A stretch of 64,000 nucleotides of DNA from Chaetoderma sp. LZ-2023a (Eukaryota > Mollusca > Caudofoveata > Chaetodermatida > Chaetodermatidae): positions 39,109,669-39,173,668 of the forward strand of contig CM067373.1 of the NCBI GenBank assembly GCA_034401795.1, given 5' to 3'. Numbering within the stretch: the first letter of the stretch is position 1; each line of letters opens with the position of its first letter. Positions 21,705 through 32,444 of this stretch are shown here, piece after piece. The notes under the pieces are model-generated. The model was not told where the DNA came from and did no database searches. It saw nothing but the letters and a program-made list of their open reading frames with translations. Position numbers and translations under genes: made by a program.

Positions 21705-21895
21705 CCATTTGCAGACGAGAAGACTATTTAAAAAAAATTTACAACTGGAATGACTGGCTCGATAACCGAGCCAGTTATTCCAGTGGTAAATTTAAAAAAA
21801 ATAGTCTTCTTTTGGTCTGCAAATGGACATTTTCTATGAGACAATTAAAATTTTCTTGAATAAGTTCAAAGGTTAATGGGTTAACATAGCAAAAA
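21705..21895. mobile_element. Right piece of the split MITE
   Basis: It resumes CCATTTGCAGACGAGAAG and carries the centre CTGGAATGACTGGCTCG-ATAAC-CGAGCCAGTTATTCCAG. It ends 'aggttaatgggttaac'. Together with 10,274-10,332 it adds up to about 250 bp, the normal length for the family. Confidence 0.75.
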
Positions 21896-22317
21896 TGCTC
21901 CTTTAAAATAGGCTGTATATGTTGCCGTACCTCTGTCAGTATCTGATACTGGTAAATTTTATAATTGATCAGTATCTCATCAAAACCAGCCAATATTTTA
22001 CTGGTAATGCTAGCAACCTAACTGTGAATGAATCTCTACACATTATCTGGAACTTAAAGGAAGGGAAAAGGGAAAGTTCTATTGAATGATGTCCATTGGA
22101 AATTTCATACAATATTAAACGTATTACCACTAGTAAAAATTGAAATGTTTAAGCATTTATAACATTGGATGGGGGATAATAGAGGTGTAGGGGGGACAGT
22201 GTACTGGCTAACAGCTCTTTAACCATGTGGCTGTTACCTCCATGGTGTGAAGATATATCCTGTATGATTCATTAAATTCATGTCCTGATTGGAGTGTTTA
22301 TGGTTGCACATGGATCA
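21896..22317. other. Intron sequence, no feature recognised
   Basis: AT-rich sequence of the host-gene intron with no recognisable ORF, repeat or exon. It contains 'ggaacttaaaggaagggaaaagggaaa' and 'atgatgtccattggaaatttcatacaatatta', similar to 28,000-28,080 ('ggaacggaaaagggaaataacaaatg'). A dispersed repeat may therefore be present in both. Confidence 0.4.
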
Positions 22318-22372
22318 CACATGCATGCATGACCGCACACATGCATACACGCACGCACACGTATGCATGCAT

Positions 22373-22423
<51 letters not shown>

Positions 22424-22428
22424 CACAC
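22318..22428. repeat. Compound (GCAC)n/(CA)n microsatellite
   Basis: ATGCATGC and GCAC repeats pass into a pure CA run ending at 22,428. Confidence 0.95.
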
Positions 22429-22559
22429 CTCTTAGCGCCTGGATAATGGCATTCATCCTTACCACTAATTACCTGTTTATACCAAAAGGAACCCACTATG
22501 TATATGCACATACATGTGCAAAACCATGGCACATCTAGGCCATTTAGCCTTCAAATGCT

Positions 22560-23430
22560 GACACTCTAGGGTCCTTCAAGCCAATTCTTGCCGAAATTGT
22601 ACAAGCAGTTAATGAGTTGTAGCGTTTTAAATGATTTCCTGCCAGTTTTCCAAAAATTCAAGATGGCCATCAAACAACCGGACCAACCACAATTTTGTAT
22701 AAATTATCTGAAACATACCACTCTAGGGTCCTTCCAACCGAGTTTGCTTGAAATCGGCTAAGTGGTTAATGAGGCGCAGGCTTTTAACTGATTTCCAGAA
22801 ATTTTCACAAAATCCAAGATGGCTGCGAGAAAGATTGACCAATCAAAATTCTGTAAACATGTTCCGAAACCTACTAGCCTAGTATTCTTGCCACCAAATC
22901 TGGCTGAAATTGGCCAAGCAGTTAATGAAGAGTAGCGCTTTAAACAATTTCTGGCCATTTTTTGGAAAATGCAAGATGGGCGCCGAAAAAATTGACTAAT
23001 AAAAATTCTGTATATAAGTTCCGAAGCATATGATGAATCTAGGGTACTTTCTTGAAATCTGCCAAGTGGTTAATGTGGCGTAGGTGTTTACCCAATTTCC
23101 CTCCATTTCAAAAAAAATTGACCAATCCAAATTCTGTAGACAAGTTCTGAAACATACTACTCTAGAAACCTTTCAACCAAGTTTGCTTGAAATCAGCCCA
23201 GTAGTTAATGAGGAGTAGGCTTTTATCTTATTTTATGGCCGGCAAAAAAATTGGCCAATCAAACTTCTGTATACAAGGTCTGAACCCTCCCCTCATAGGG
23301 TAGGGTCCTTACAGCCAAAGTAGGTTGAAATCCATTAAGCAGTTAATGAGTAGCATTTTAAAGCAAAAGTTAACAGACAGATGGATGGTCGCCATGGCAT
23401 AAGCTCACTTCAGCATTCTGGCCATGTGAG
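22560..23430. repeat. Array of about 130-150-bp 'aagatggccgccagaaaaattgacc' units, copy 1
   Basis: Six or more degenerate units, each with 'ccaatcaaaattctgtata', 'gaaacctaccactctagggtccttc', 'gaaatcggccaagtggttaatgag' and 'tttccagaaattttc'. It ends with ACAGACAGATGGATGGTCGCC and 'ggcataagctcacttcagcattctggccatgtgagct', the same end as at 25,330-25,385. Confidence 0.8.
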
Positions 23431-23600
23431 CTAAAAATGGAAATGATTAGGAATAATTTGAGAAAAAACCATTTACTAGCTCTAGTAGTACTTAAAACGA
23501 AAGCAATTAGTGATGTTGCTGGTGCTTCGCGCTCTGCCGTGTGTCAACTGTGTGCAGGTATGCAATGGGCATGTTTTGCATGTAATCGAGTTTTAAAACA

Positions 23601-25385
23601 AGAGGCCCAAGGGCCTGTGGCGCTCACCTGGATGATTAACATTTGAATCTTTTGCATTTAAATAGACATGATGGATAATTTTCGGATGATGGCCACCAAG
23701 AAAGTTCACCAATCAAAATTCTTATTTGATTTCTTGAAGCCTATCATCATAGGGTTGTTCCACCAAAATGTGTTTGATATCGAGCTGTAGTGGTAGCGAG
23801 TTAAAGGCTTCTGGAAAATCTTTGGAAAGTCAAAGGTGGCTGCCAAAAAAAATGACCAATCAAAACACTCATTAGACGTCTTTAGGCTGATCACCATAGG
23901 ATCATTCCACCCAGGTTTCGTTGAAATCTGGCCATTGATTAGCATTGTAAAGTATTTCTGGAAAATCCAAAATGGCTGTCAGAAAAATTGACCAATTAAA
24001 ATTCTGTATATACATTCTGAAGCCTACCTGCCTAGCTACTGATTTCACAAAATGTTTGGAAACACCATGATGGGTGCCGGAAAAATTGAGCAATGAAAAT
24101 TCTGTCTACAGCTTCTGATGCCTGCCACAATAGGGTCCTGCCATTCAAGTCTGGTTGAAATCTTCCAAGCACTTAATGAGGAGTAGCGTTTTAAACAATT
24201 TCCAGTAAATTTGTCATAAAATTCAAGATTTTCACCAAAAAAATTACCAATTTAAATTCTGTATACAAGCAATTTAAATTCTGTATATATGTAATTTCCA
24301 GTAAATTTTTCATAAAATCTAAGAGTTTAACCCAAAGAATTGACAAATACAAATTCTGTATACAAGTTCAGAAGTCCACACCCATAGTGTCTTTTCAGCC
24401 AAATTAGGTTGAAATCTGCGAAACAGTTAATGAGGGGATATGTTTTGATATTTTCTGGTAATTAAAAAAAATAAAACCTATGATATTCACCAAAAAAAAT
24501 TGACCCATCAAAAATCTGTATAGATGTTCTAGCCTCCTACCTCCATAGGATCCTTCTAGCCAAATTTGGGTGAAATCTGTCAAGAATCTAAGGAATTTAA
24601 AAAATAAAATCTACCATTTTCACCAAAAAAATTGACCAATCTAAAAAATCTGAATAGATTTCTAGAGCCTACCACTATATGATCCTGCCAGGAAGATTTA
24701 GTTGAAATCTCTCAAGAAGCTAAGGAGGAGATACATTTTGACACTTTCCGGTAAATTCCTTACAAAATCTAAGATTTTCACCCAAAAAATTGACCAATCA
24801 AAAATTTGAATACAAGATCTAGACTCTACATCGACAGAATGATTCAAGCAAAATTTGGTTGAAATCTCTAAAGAAGCTAAGGACGAGAAGTGTTTTGACA
24901 CTTTCTGGTAGAATTGTACAAAATCTAAGATTTTCACCAAAAAAATTTACTAATAAAAAATCTGAATAGTTGAAATCTGTCAAGAAGCTAAGGAGGAGAT
25001 ACATTTTGACACTTTCCGGTAAACTCTTTACAAAATCTAAGATTTTCACATAAAGAATATATCAATCAACAATTTGAAAAGAAGTTCTAGAGTCCACCTC
25101 CATAGGATCCTTCAAACCAAATTTGCCTGAAATCTGTCAAGAAGCTAAGGATGAGATGCATTTTGACGCTTTCCAGTAAATTAGTATAAAATCTAAGTTT
25201 TGACCCAAAAATTAAAAAATTAAAAAATCTGAATAGAGGTTCTGGAGCCTCCGTCTCAGGTTAGGAGATAGATAGGTTTTAAAGCAAAAGTTGACAGACG
25301 GACAGATGGATGGATGGACGGATAGAAGACTGCCGGTCGCCACGGCTTAAGCTCACTTGGCCATTCTGTCCAGGTGAGCTAACAA
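23601..25385. mobile_element. Non-autonomous element with tandem core, copy 2 (GGCCCAAGGGCC start)
   Basis: It starts AGAGGCCCAAGGGCCTGTGG and CGCTCACCTGG at 23,601. It runs through about twelve degenerate 130-180-bp units drifting towards 'caccaaaaaaattgaccaat' variants. It ends with ACAGACGGACAGATGG, CCGGTCGCCACGGCTTAAGC, TCACTTGGCCATTCTG and CCAGGTGAGCT. The start GCTCACCTGG and end CCAGGTGAGC are inverted. The start recurs at 29,678. No ORF of note. It behaves like a unit (start, tandem core, end), not a simple satellite. Confidence 0.7.
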
Positions 25386-25690
25386 AATCTGACATAAATA
25401 TAGTTTCGTAAGCCTCTATAGAGATCAATATAGAGTGATTATCTTGCTACTGTTAATTCACTCTTGATCATTTTGAAAACATTATATTTGAAAGTCACTC
25501 TTTCTGGTGGAAGCAACCACTTTCGGTCAAAAGGTTTTCAAAATACACTGCTGGTTTCCAGGGTCATAGCGTGATAGTTACGGGATATTTTGATGACTAA
25601 AAATAGGTCCTGTCGCTGGAAACAACGGCTTTCAGTCAAATTGTTTTAAGATTAAACAGCATTTTACTAATTGGTGTAATAATAACGTAC
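25386..25690. mobile_element. Second palindromic MITE family, copy 1
   Basis: It contains 'tagagtgattatcttgctactgttaattcactc', 'tctggtggaagcaaccactttcggtcaaaaggttttcaaaata' and a mirrored 'ctggaaacaacggctttcagtcaaattgttttaag'. The same order is found at 28,245-28,515, so these are two copies of one foldback element about 270 bp long. Confidence 0.7.
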
Positions 25691-25740
25691 TGGGCATGTG
25701 CGCCTATAGTAGGCGTGTTGGTCTAGGTAAAGGGTGTTCC

Positions 25741-26764
25741 CTAACCTGCTAGATTGATGCCTATAGGTTCCATCGTGTGGAGCTGGTGTATCCAATGGCA
25801 TTCCTTTTGTCTCCTCCATGGTGTGGAGTTTTCATTATCGGGGTCTGATGAGAGAACCTGTATGATTCTGAACTGCACATCTGTTCGTGAGTGTCCAGGT
25901 TTGTTGAAATGCCTGGCAACTGGGGTGTCATATCTCTCACTTTTGTGGAGGTTTGATATAGATCTCAGGTGTTCCTGAATTCGGATCTTAAAGGTGCGCA
26001 GGGATTCTCCCACGTATTGTTTGTTGCATTTGCTACAAGTTAGACGATGTTTCTAGTTTGGCAGTTACCTATGATTTTGGCCTTGTAGGTTAGGCCCGTG
26101 TGGGAGCTTGTGAAGAATCTGTTTTTCTCCATCCTGTGGCAGATGGTATAGTTTTTTGTTTTGCATGCGATAAATGGGTTTCTGTGCATTACAGGGACGT
26201 GCTCTGTTGGGAGTTTGGCCCTGACAATCGTCTCTTTGATTGTTTTGTTCTTCCTGTATCCCAACAGCGGTGGTTCTGGAAATGCTAACCTGCATTTGTT
26301 GCTGGCTTCCAGAATTGGCCAGTACTTTTTTATGGTTTTCTTCAGAAAAACGCCTGTCCTGGTGAACTCACATACAAAGATTGGTCTTTGTATTTGAGTT
26401 TTGGCGGTTGCTTTTGGTGGTGGGTGGAGGATTTGTTGTCTGTCTTGTGATCTGGCTTTGGCCCTGGATTTGTTCAGGATGCCTGTGGGGTAGCCTCGTG
26501 CTTAAAAGTGTCCTTGTAGGAGGATACTGTTTTTGTCATAGTCCTCTATGAGCGTGCAGATGCGTCTCAACCTGAGGAATTGTCCTTATGGGGACGAGTC
26601 CTTACAGTTTGAGGGATGGGCTGAGTCATAATGCAGGTAGCCATGGGTGTCTGTCGGTTTTGTATAGAGATCAAAGATGATAGAATGATCCAGTGTCTGT
26701 TTGACCAGTGTATCTAAAAAGAAACTTGTGTTTCTGAGCATTCCATGGTGAATTTGATGCTCTG

Positions 26765-26765
<1 letters not shown>
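25741..26765 (-). pseudogene. Penelope-like element remnant (RT C-terminus, linker, GIY-YIG)
   Basis: On the minus strand, starting at 26,765, come RT C-terminal motifs FFLDTLV and DLYTKPTDTHGYLHYDS. They are followed by a linker with RKNKTIKETIVRAKLP and then a GIY-YIG endonuclease: CSKCNKQYVGESLRTF (the YVG box) and HFNKPGHSRTDVQFRIIQVL. This is the Penelope-like order. Frames change several times (26,586-26,846; 26,040-26,264; 25,741-26,013), so it is inactive. The 5' side stops abruptly at the (CA)n tract at 26,769. The fragment lies in the ADAMTS-like gene intron, on the same strand as the gene. Confidence 0.85.
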
Positions 26766-26768
<3 letters not shown>

Positions 26769-26826
<58 letters not shown>

Positions 26827-26861
26827 ACACACACACAAACACACACTCACTCACTCTCACT

Positions 26862-26892
<31 letters not shown>
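26769..26892. repeat. (CA)n microsatellite
   Basis: CA repeats, broken near 26,823-26,865 by CACTCACTCTCACTC. They mark the 5' truncation point of the Penelope-like remnant and join the minisatellite to the right. Confidence 0.95.
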
Positions 26893-26894
<2 letters not shown>

Positions 26895-27568
26895 CTAATA
26901 CTCACGTGAAACTCATTGTAGATCCTTCATACTCACTCTTGAACTCATTAGAGAACCTCTATTACTTACGCTGAAACTCATTAGAGATTCTCTAATACTC
27001 ACCTGTAACTCATTAGAGATTCTCCATTACTCACTCAGGAACTCATTACAAACCCTCTATTATTCACCCTGAAACTCATTATAGATTCTCTATACGCACC
27101 GTGAACTCATTAGAGAGCCTATATTACTCACTCATGCAACCATTAGAGACCTTCTATTACTCACTCGTGAACGCATTAGAGATCCTCTACTACTCACCCT
27201 GGAACTTCTTAGAGATCCTCTATCACTCACTCAGGAACTCATTAGAGATCTTCCATTAATCACTCAGGAACTCATTAGAGATCCTCTATAACACACCCTT
27301 AAACTCATTAGAGATCCTCTATTACTCACTATGTATCCCAGTAGAGATCCTCTATTACTCACCTGTAACTCATTAGAGATCCTCTATAGCCCACTCGAGA
27401 ACTCATTAGAAATCCTCTATCATTCATTCATGAACTCATAGAGATCCTCTATCGTTCACTCTTGAACTCATTAGAGATCCTTTATTGTTCACCCTTGAAC
27501 TCATTAGAGATCCTCTATTACTCACTCAAGAACTCATTTGATATGTATCATCTATTACTCACCCTGAG
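26893..27568. repeat. About 32-bp minisatellite starting at a host-gene 5' splice site
   Basis: About twenty imperfect copies of ACTCATTAGAGATCCTCTAT and TACTCACYCTGAA blocks. Read on the minus strand the unit contains CAGGGTGAGTAATAGAGGAT, and GTGAGT is a consensus splice donor. The copy nearest the exon at 27,563-27,684 is that exon's own donor (TCAGG/GTGAGTAATAGA). The array therefore begins inside the last bases of the exon. Confidence 0.9.
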
Positions 27569-27684
27569 ATACATGTTCTAAACTCATACAACACGCCCCC
27601 TCCACATGACCGTGAGCAATAATCATTGATCCTCGCCCATTCACCCCAAATTCCAGATACATCTGGCTCACTGAACGCTGATAT
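27563..27684 (-). CDS. ADAMTS-like protein, first half of thrombospondin type 1 repeat
   Basis: A 122-bp minus-strand exon. The acceptor is CTATTATCTTGTTTCAG (exon from 27,684, phase 0). The donor is TCAGG/GTGAGT (intron from 27,562, ending with two bases of a codon). It encodes SEPDVSGIWGEWARINDYCS then RSCGGGVLYEFRTCISG. The W-x-x-W ... C-S-R-S-C-G-G-G-V ... R-x-C signature is the start of a thrombospondin type 1 repeat, as at the mature N-terminus of ADAMTS-like proteins. The phase fits the micro-exon at 9,797-9,842, about 17.7 kb downstream. A signal-peptide exon should lie further upstream (above 27,685) but was not found. The hydrophobic read-through just upstream starts from TTG and lies in the polypyrimidine tract, so I do not take it as a signal peptide. 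Confidence 0.85.
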
Positions 27685-28244
27685 CTGAAACAAGATAATA
27701 GAGATTACTAGAGACGCACATGACAATGAAATCAATCTTAATATCAAGTGTCATAGTCCAGCAGCTGAAGGTGGTGAACCTTGCACTGGAGTAACCACAA
27801 TAGGTTTTTGCAGATTTTGTTTCTATGGACCATCCCTATCACGAATCTGAGTGATGCCAAGCCAGCTTCATTGAACTTTTTTTTTAATGGCATGTTTACA
27901 TGGCAACCACTACTAAACTCGAAAAAAATACAAAAAGTCAAATATCTCAGGATCTAGACGAGTGATTTTCATAATCTTGGTGTCTAAATATTTGTTTAAA
28001 GGAACGGAAAAGGGAAATAACAAATGATTTTTATTGGTAATCCCATAAAATATTAAATAAACTACCATCGGTAAAAATGAAAATGAATTGGGATTATTTG
28101 CGCAAAAGCATTTACTAAATCCAGGAGCGCCTAACTTGGGAGCCAATTAGTGACCAAGCTGGTGCAGGTATACCGCATAGGACTACCTGAATATAACGAA
28201 ATCACATCTGAATATACTGTTTTGCAAGCGGTATGAATAGTATT

Positions 28245-28515
28245 CTCTATAGGTGCTGATGCAGAGTGATTAACTCGCTACTGCTAATTCACTATTGATC
28301 CTTTTGAAAATGTTATATTTGAAAGTACCTTTTTCTGGTGGAAGCAACAAGTTTTGGTCAAAATGATTTCAAAATACTGCTGGTTTCCAAGGTCGCAATA
28401 TGATTGATGCCTACTGTATATTTTCACATTCGTTTGACTGAATGTAGACCCTGGCTCTGGAAACAACAGCCTTCAGTCAAATTGTTTTAAAACTAGACAG
28501 TATTTTTTTACCTGT
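28245..28515. mobile_element. Second palindromic MITE family, copy 2
   Basis: 'agagtgattaactcgctactgctaattcact' then 'tctggtggaagcaacaagttttggtcaaaatgatttcaaaata', mirrored by 'ctggaaacaacagccttcagtcaaattgttttaaaac'. It matches 25,386-25,690 in the same orientation. Confidence 0.75.
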
Positions 28516-29085
28516 AGGATGCAGTGACTAATCAGCTTAACGTGAATATAACTGAGCTTATATGACTGGCTATAGTGGGTATTATTCATTCAGTCAGCAT
28601 AAACCAGAGTGCATGGGTCCAACTTCGTCACTAATTGGTTCCCAGCAGAATGCATGAATGGTATTTAGCTGCTTTTTTCTAATTATTCTTATTTATTTCT
28701 GGTTTTCATTGGTGGGTATAGGTTGATTATTATATAAAGCTGTCATTAAGAGCATATGTTAGTTCCCTGGTCCTTTCCTTTAAGAGTATGGCCTATCAAA
28801 TGAGATCATGACCTTGAGGTTTCAAAGTCAAGGTCATTGTGAAAATGGACATATTTTCTAATAAATTGCTGTAAAATAACCATTACTGGTTCTGAGGATT
28901 CTTTCGGGAGAATATGGATTAGATGCTAGAGGATATTAATTGAATGCTAGTTGCCATATCAAACATGATAAAATGCTAAATAGGTAAGCCTATTGCTAAC
29001 GCCATATGACTTCGACATATGGCTAATTCCCCGTCTCACTTTTCTGATGTGAATCATAGAGGGATGTGTCTTTCTATATTGAATG
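28516..29085. other. Non-coding sequence, no feature recognised
   Basis: It contains a short 'atgaccttgaggtttcaaagtcaaggtcattgtgaaaatgg' stretch with an inverted TGACCTTGA, but no exon or ORF I can support. Confidence 0.4.
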
Positions 29086-29089
29086 TGGA

Positions 29090-29960
29090 AAGATTTTGGA
29101 AAATCCAAGATGGCCGCCAGAAAAATTGACCGAACAAAACTCTGTATACAAGTTCTGAAGCATACCACTAAGTGTGCTTGAAATCGGCCAAGCAGTTAAT
29201 GAAGAGTAGCGGCTTAACTGCTTTCCCAGTTTTCAGAAAATCCAAGATGGCCGGTGGAAAAAATAGCCAATCACAATTCTGTATAAAGTTCAGAAACCTA
29301 CTAGTCAAGTATGGTTGAAATAGCACAAGCAGTTAATGAGGAGTAGCATTTAAAACGATTTTCCACAATTTTTCAGAAAATTGAAGATGGCTGCCGAAAA
29401 AATTGACCAATCAAAGTTTTGTGTACAGGTTTTGAAGCATACCACTCTAGGGTCCCTCTAGCTAAGTTTGCTTGAAATCGGCCAAGTGGTTATTGAGAAC
29501 TAGGCTTTTAACTGATTTCCAGAAATATTCAGAAAATCAGATGGCTGCTGGAAAAATTGACCAATCAAAATTCTGTATACATGTTTTGCAACTTACAATC
29601 ATAGTATCCTTGCAGCCAAGTCTGGCTGAAATTGCCCAAGCGCCATTTTTTTGGAAAATTGGATATGGCCACTGAAACAAGAGGCCCAAGGGCCTGTGGC
29701 GCTCACCTGGACCATTGGCATTTAAACCATTATAATTTAAATAGACATGATGGATGATTTTCGGAAAATCCAAGATGGGCACCAAAAAATTTACCAATCA
29801 AGGCTACTGATTGTGTTGGGCTATTGATTGAAGGAGTAGCATTTTTAAATGGTTCCGGAAAACATTCAGAAAATCAGACATTGCTGCCAAACGTTGACCT
29901 ATCAAAATTCTGAATATAATTTCTAGAGGCTATGACAATAGGATTCTTCCAGTAGGACCT
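29090..29960. repeat. Array of 'aagatggccgccagaaaaattgacc' units, copy 3
   Basis: Five to six degenerate units as at 22,560-23,430. At 29,678 the element start AGAGGCCCAAGGGCCTGTGG and CGCTCACCTGG recurs, so two elements abut here as they do at 23,430-23,601. Confidence 0.8.
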
Positions 29961-29969
29961 ACAGTATTA

Positions 29970-31320
29970 GAAAAATGAATATCGGTATCGACATCAATTT
30001 TCATACTGGTATACCTTTAATACTGGTATTATTTCAATGGGAAAAATGGAGTGAGGCTTGAGTAGTATGATTCCATATTCAACGTATATCAGCGCTGCTT
30101 AAATAGTCGCCGCAAATTTCCACAATAAAACCAAGAAATTACATGAATCCTGATATTAAACGCTAAATTCTAAGTGTCTTCAGTTAAATCATATCCCAAA
30201 ATGGCTGAAACTCCCCATAATCGTCCCTACACAAATGATTTGAATTTGCCATGAATTTACAACTATTTCCGCTTGGAGATCGCGAGATACCGGTAACCAG
30301 TGGCCATCTCGTCCCATATAAACTCTCCCAGCAAAACTGTGAATAGCTAAAGCTGTTGATATTTGACTGACAAATATCAATGTTATGAGTCAAACATGTT
30401 GGATTTGAATGTAAACATACGTTTTACTAATTTTCCTGCCTATCTGCATTGATGTACATGTATATGTTAGAATAATAAATTAACTTTCCATGATGGCCCA
30501 TGCTTTGTAATTTGTAATGGGATGAAACCACCAGGAAACGTGAAAATCTCTAAACAGGGACAGAACTTAGCCATTATAACACATACTAAATAGACTACCA
30601 TACACTGCGAATACATAGGCCTAAGCTCGCTCTCAGTAGAGTAGCTTGTATCAAACGATATCTAATGATACCCGCCAACATAACAGGTGAATAAAGCTTG
30701 CGGGAATTGAGAAGTTTTTCTCATATTGCCGGGTTCCTCTTTACTTGGGCTGTTGAGCAGTCACTACAAAGGCACACAATTCCGGGAAATCGCTGACTAA
30801 CCAGGCTGTAGTAATTGATATAAAATATCACTAAAAATATTATGATTTTTCTAACAAACCACAGGCTGAATCTATATAATATTAGCGCAGGAAAAGATAG
30901 GTTTTAGAAATTTTTAACCGTCCGATGTCCTATAATGGTAATTAAAATAAGTTTTATTCAATTTTTTTTTGTGAGAAGTGCATTCTTATAAGTACACAAC
31001 TTTCGTAGCCGTAATCGTTAATTTATCAATTACTCTAACACTAGCCTCAAAACAACAATTTGACAGCTCTGGATAAATAAGAAAGGCGTGATCGTTAAAT
31101 ACAGGTAAAATATAATTTTCCCGTACAAAGTGCGGTAACTTATATCGCTAGACAGCTATAAACTATTGAAATATTACTAATGGGAAGCAGATTATCTACC
31201 TAACAAAATGTTATACCGGTTTTATCCTATAGCTCGATATTTCGGAAGCAGCAAAATCATATCGGTATGACTAATGGTATAGCAATGATACCGGTATTCG
31301 ATATATCGGTATATCGTGAA
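29970..31320. other. AT-rich block bracketed by 'atcggtat / gtatacc' motifs
   Basis: The left edge has 'gaatatcggtatcgac' and 'actggtatacctttaatactggtatt'. The right edge has 'atcggtatgac', 'gataccggtattcgatatatcggtata' and 'tcgtgaagcctt'. The gypsy-like RT frame stops exactly at the right edge, so this 1.35-kb block may be an inserted non-autonomous DNA element. Terminal inverted repeats are not clear enough to name it, and no coding sequence is seen inside. Confidence 0.4.
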
Positions 31321-32330
31321 GCCTTAATTTGCATTGTGCAATAGTGTGGAGCGTAGAGTCAACATCTGGCATCGAGGATGGTTGCGGCTTGCTATAATGG
31401 CCAACATCAGCAAATGCTGTCACGAGCCTATAGCCACCAGAAGGTTTCTTAATCAGGAAAGATGGGTTGAGGTACTCCGCTACAATGCCAACATCTTCAG
31501 GATGTCTAAAGACACCAAGCTCTTCCAGTTGATCAAACTTTTGTAGTAACTCTACCAACCTATCATGGGCGTATTGGGGCACATGACCTTTACATTGGGG
31601 TGGCTGAGTAGGACCCATATTGACAACAGCTTGGAAGGGACCAAATGCACAATTGTATCCCTTGTAATTAGGGTTGAATACTTCATCAAATTCATTATGT
31701 AGCATCTCAAAGTTAGCTTTCACATCCAGTGGTAGGTTGTGTGGACTGGTGACACTGGTTGTTTGTTGAAAGGGGGTCTTGGTCCGATGTGATATGCAGA
31801 GGTTGGAGGTGCAAACACTTGTAAGACTTGGCATATATGATCATTCTTCTGCACTACCTTGGGCTCATCAGTGGAATTTGGTATGCGTACTGTTGACCCA
31901 ATGCTAGTAACGATATCAGGAGGCCATAACCTTGCGCTCGTCAGTTTCTGACACAGGTCTGTGCGTGGTTCTAGAGCCAGTTGACCATCCTGGATAATAT
32001 CATTTGGTATGACAACTTCTAGGAACTCTCCTGGCCATATTACAGTTGAAGAAGGGGCTCTCACGAGGTGAGCGTGTGCATGGCGTACTGCATGTGGCTT
32101 GGGCATGTTAATCCCAGAATCATAAGAGATCAAGTTCCCATCATTTAGGATAATCTGATGTTTAGCAGGATGCACTGTAATGTCGTTTAATGCCATGAAT
32201 CGCATGCCACCCAAGACATCAACATCAAGATTCTACACAACTAGCGCCTCAAGGATGAATGTTCTGCCATTACGGGATAGCATCATAACTGTCTCACCTA
32301 GGACTTTTAATGGAGAATTTGGTGATTTTA
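31271..32330 (-). pseudogene. Ty3/gypsy-like Pol remnant (protease-linker and RT N-terminus)
   Basis: Minus-strand frames 31,720-32,214 and 31,271-31,834 carry a linker (GGMRFMALNDITVHPAK), then a pre-RT stretch with FDEVFNPNYKGY. The RT follows with FLIKKPSGGYRLVTAF and SMPDVDSTLHTIAQCK, i.e. the first RT block of Ty3/gypsy polymerases. The frame is lost around 31,320, before the catalytic YVDD region, and a frameshift separates the two ORFs near 31,750. Neither LTR nor integrase is visible. It continues the Gag at 32,445-33,400. Confidence 0.78.
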
Positions 32331-32444
32331 GCACCCATGTATTGAGCGGATGACATGCGAATCATATTTGTTTCTACACGCCGAATGGTAGCATGTGTAC
32401 TAGGTACAGGTTCATCATCCTGATCGCTGAGCACATCCTCATAT

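Noticed and set aside
27559-27747. Signal peptide in front of the thrombospondin exon (hydrophobic read-through)
   Set aside because: The frame has no ATG (it starts at TTG) and the hydrophobic stretch is the polypyrimidine tract of a strong splice acceptor at 27,685. The phase at 27,684 also fits an upstream exon.
29970-31320. Named hAT or similar DNA transposon
   Set aside because: The 'atcggtat' motifs at both ends are suggestive, but I could not align terminal inverted repeats or find a target duplication.
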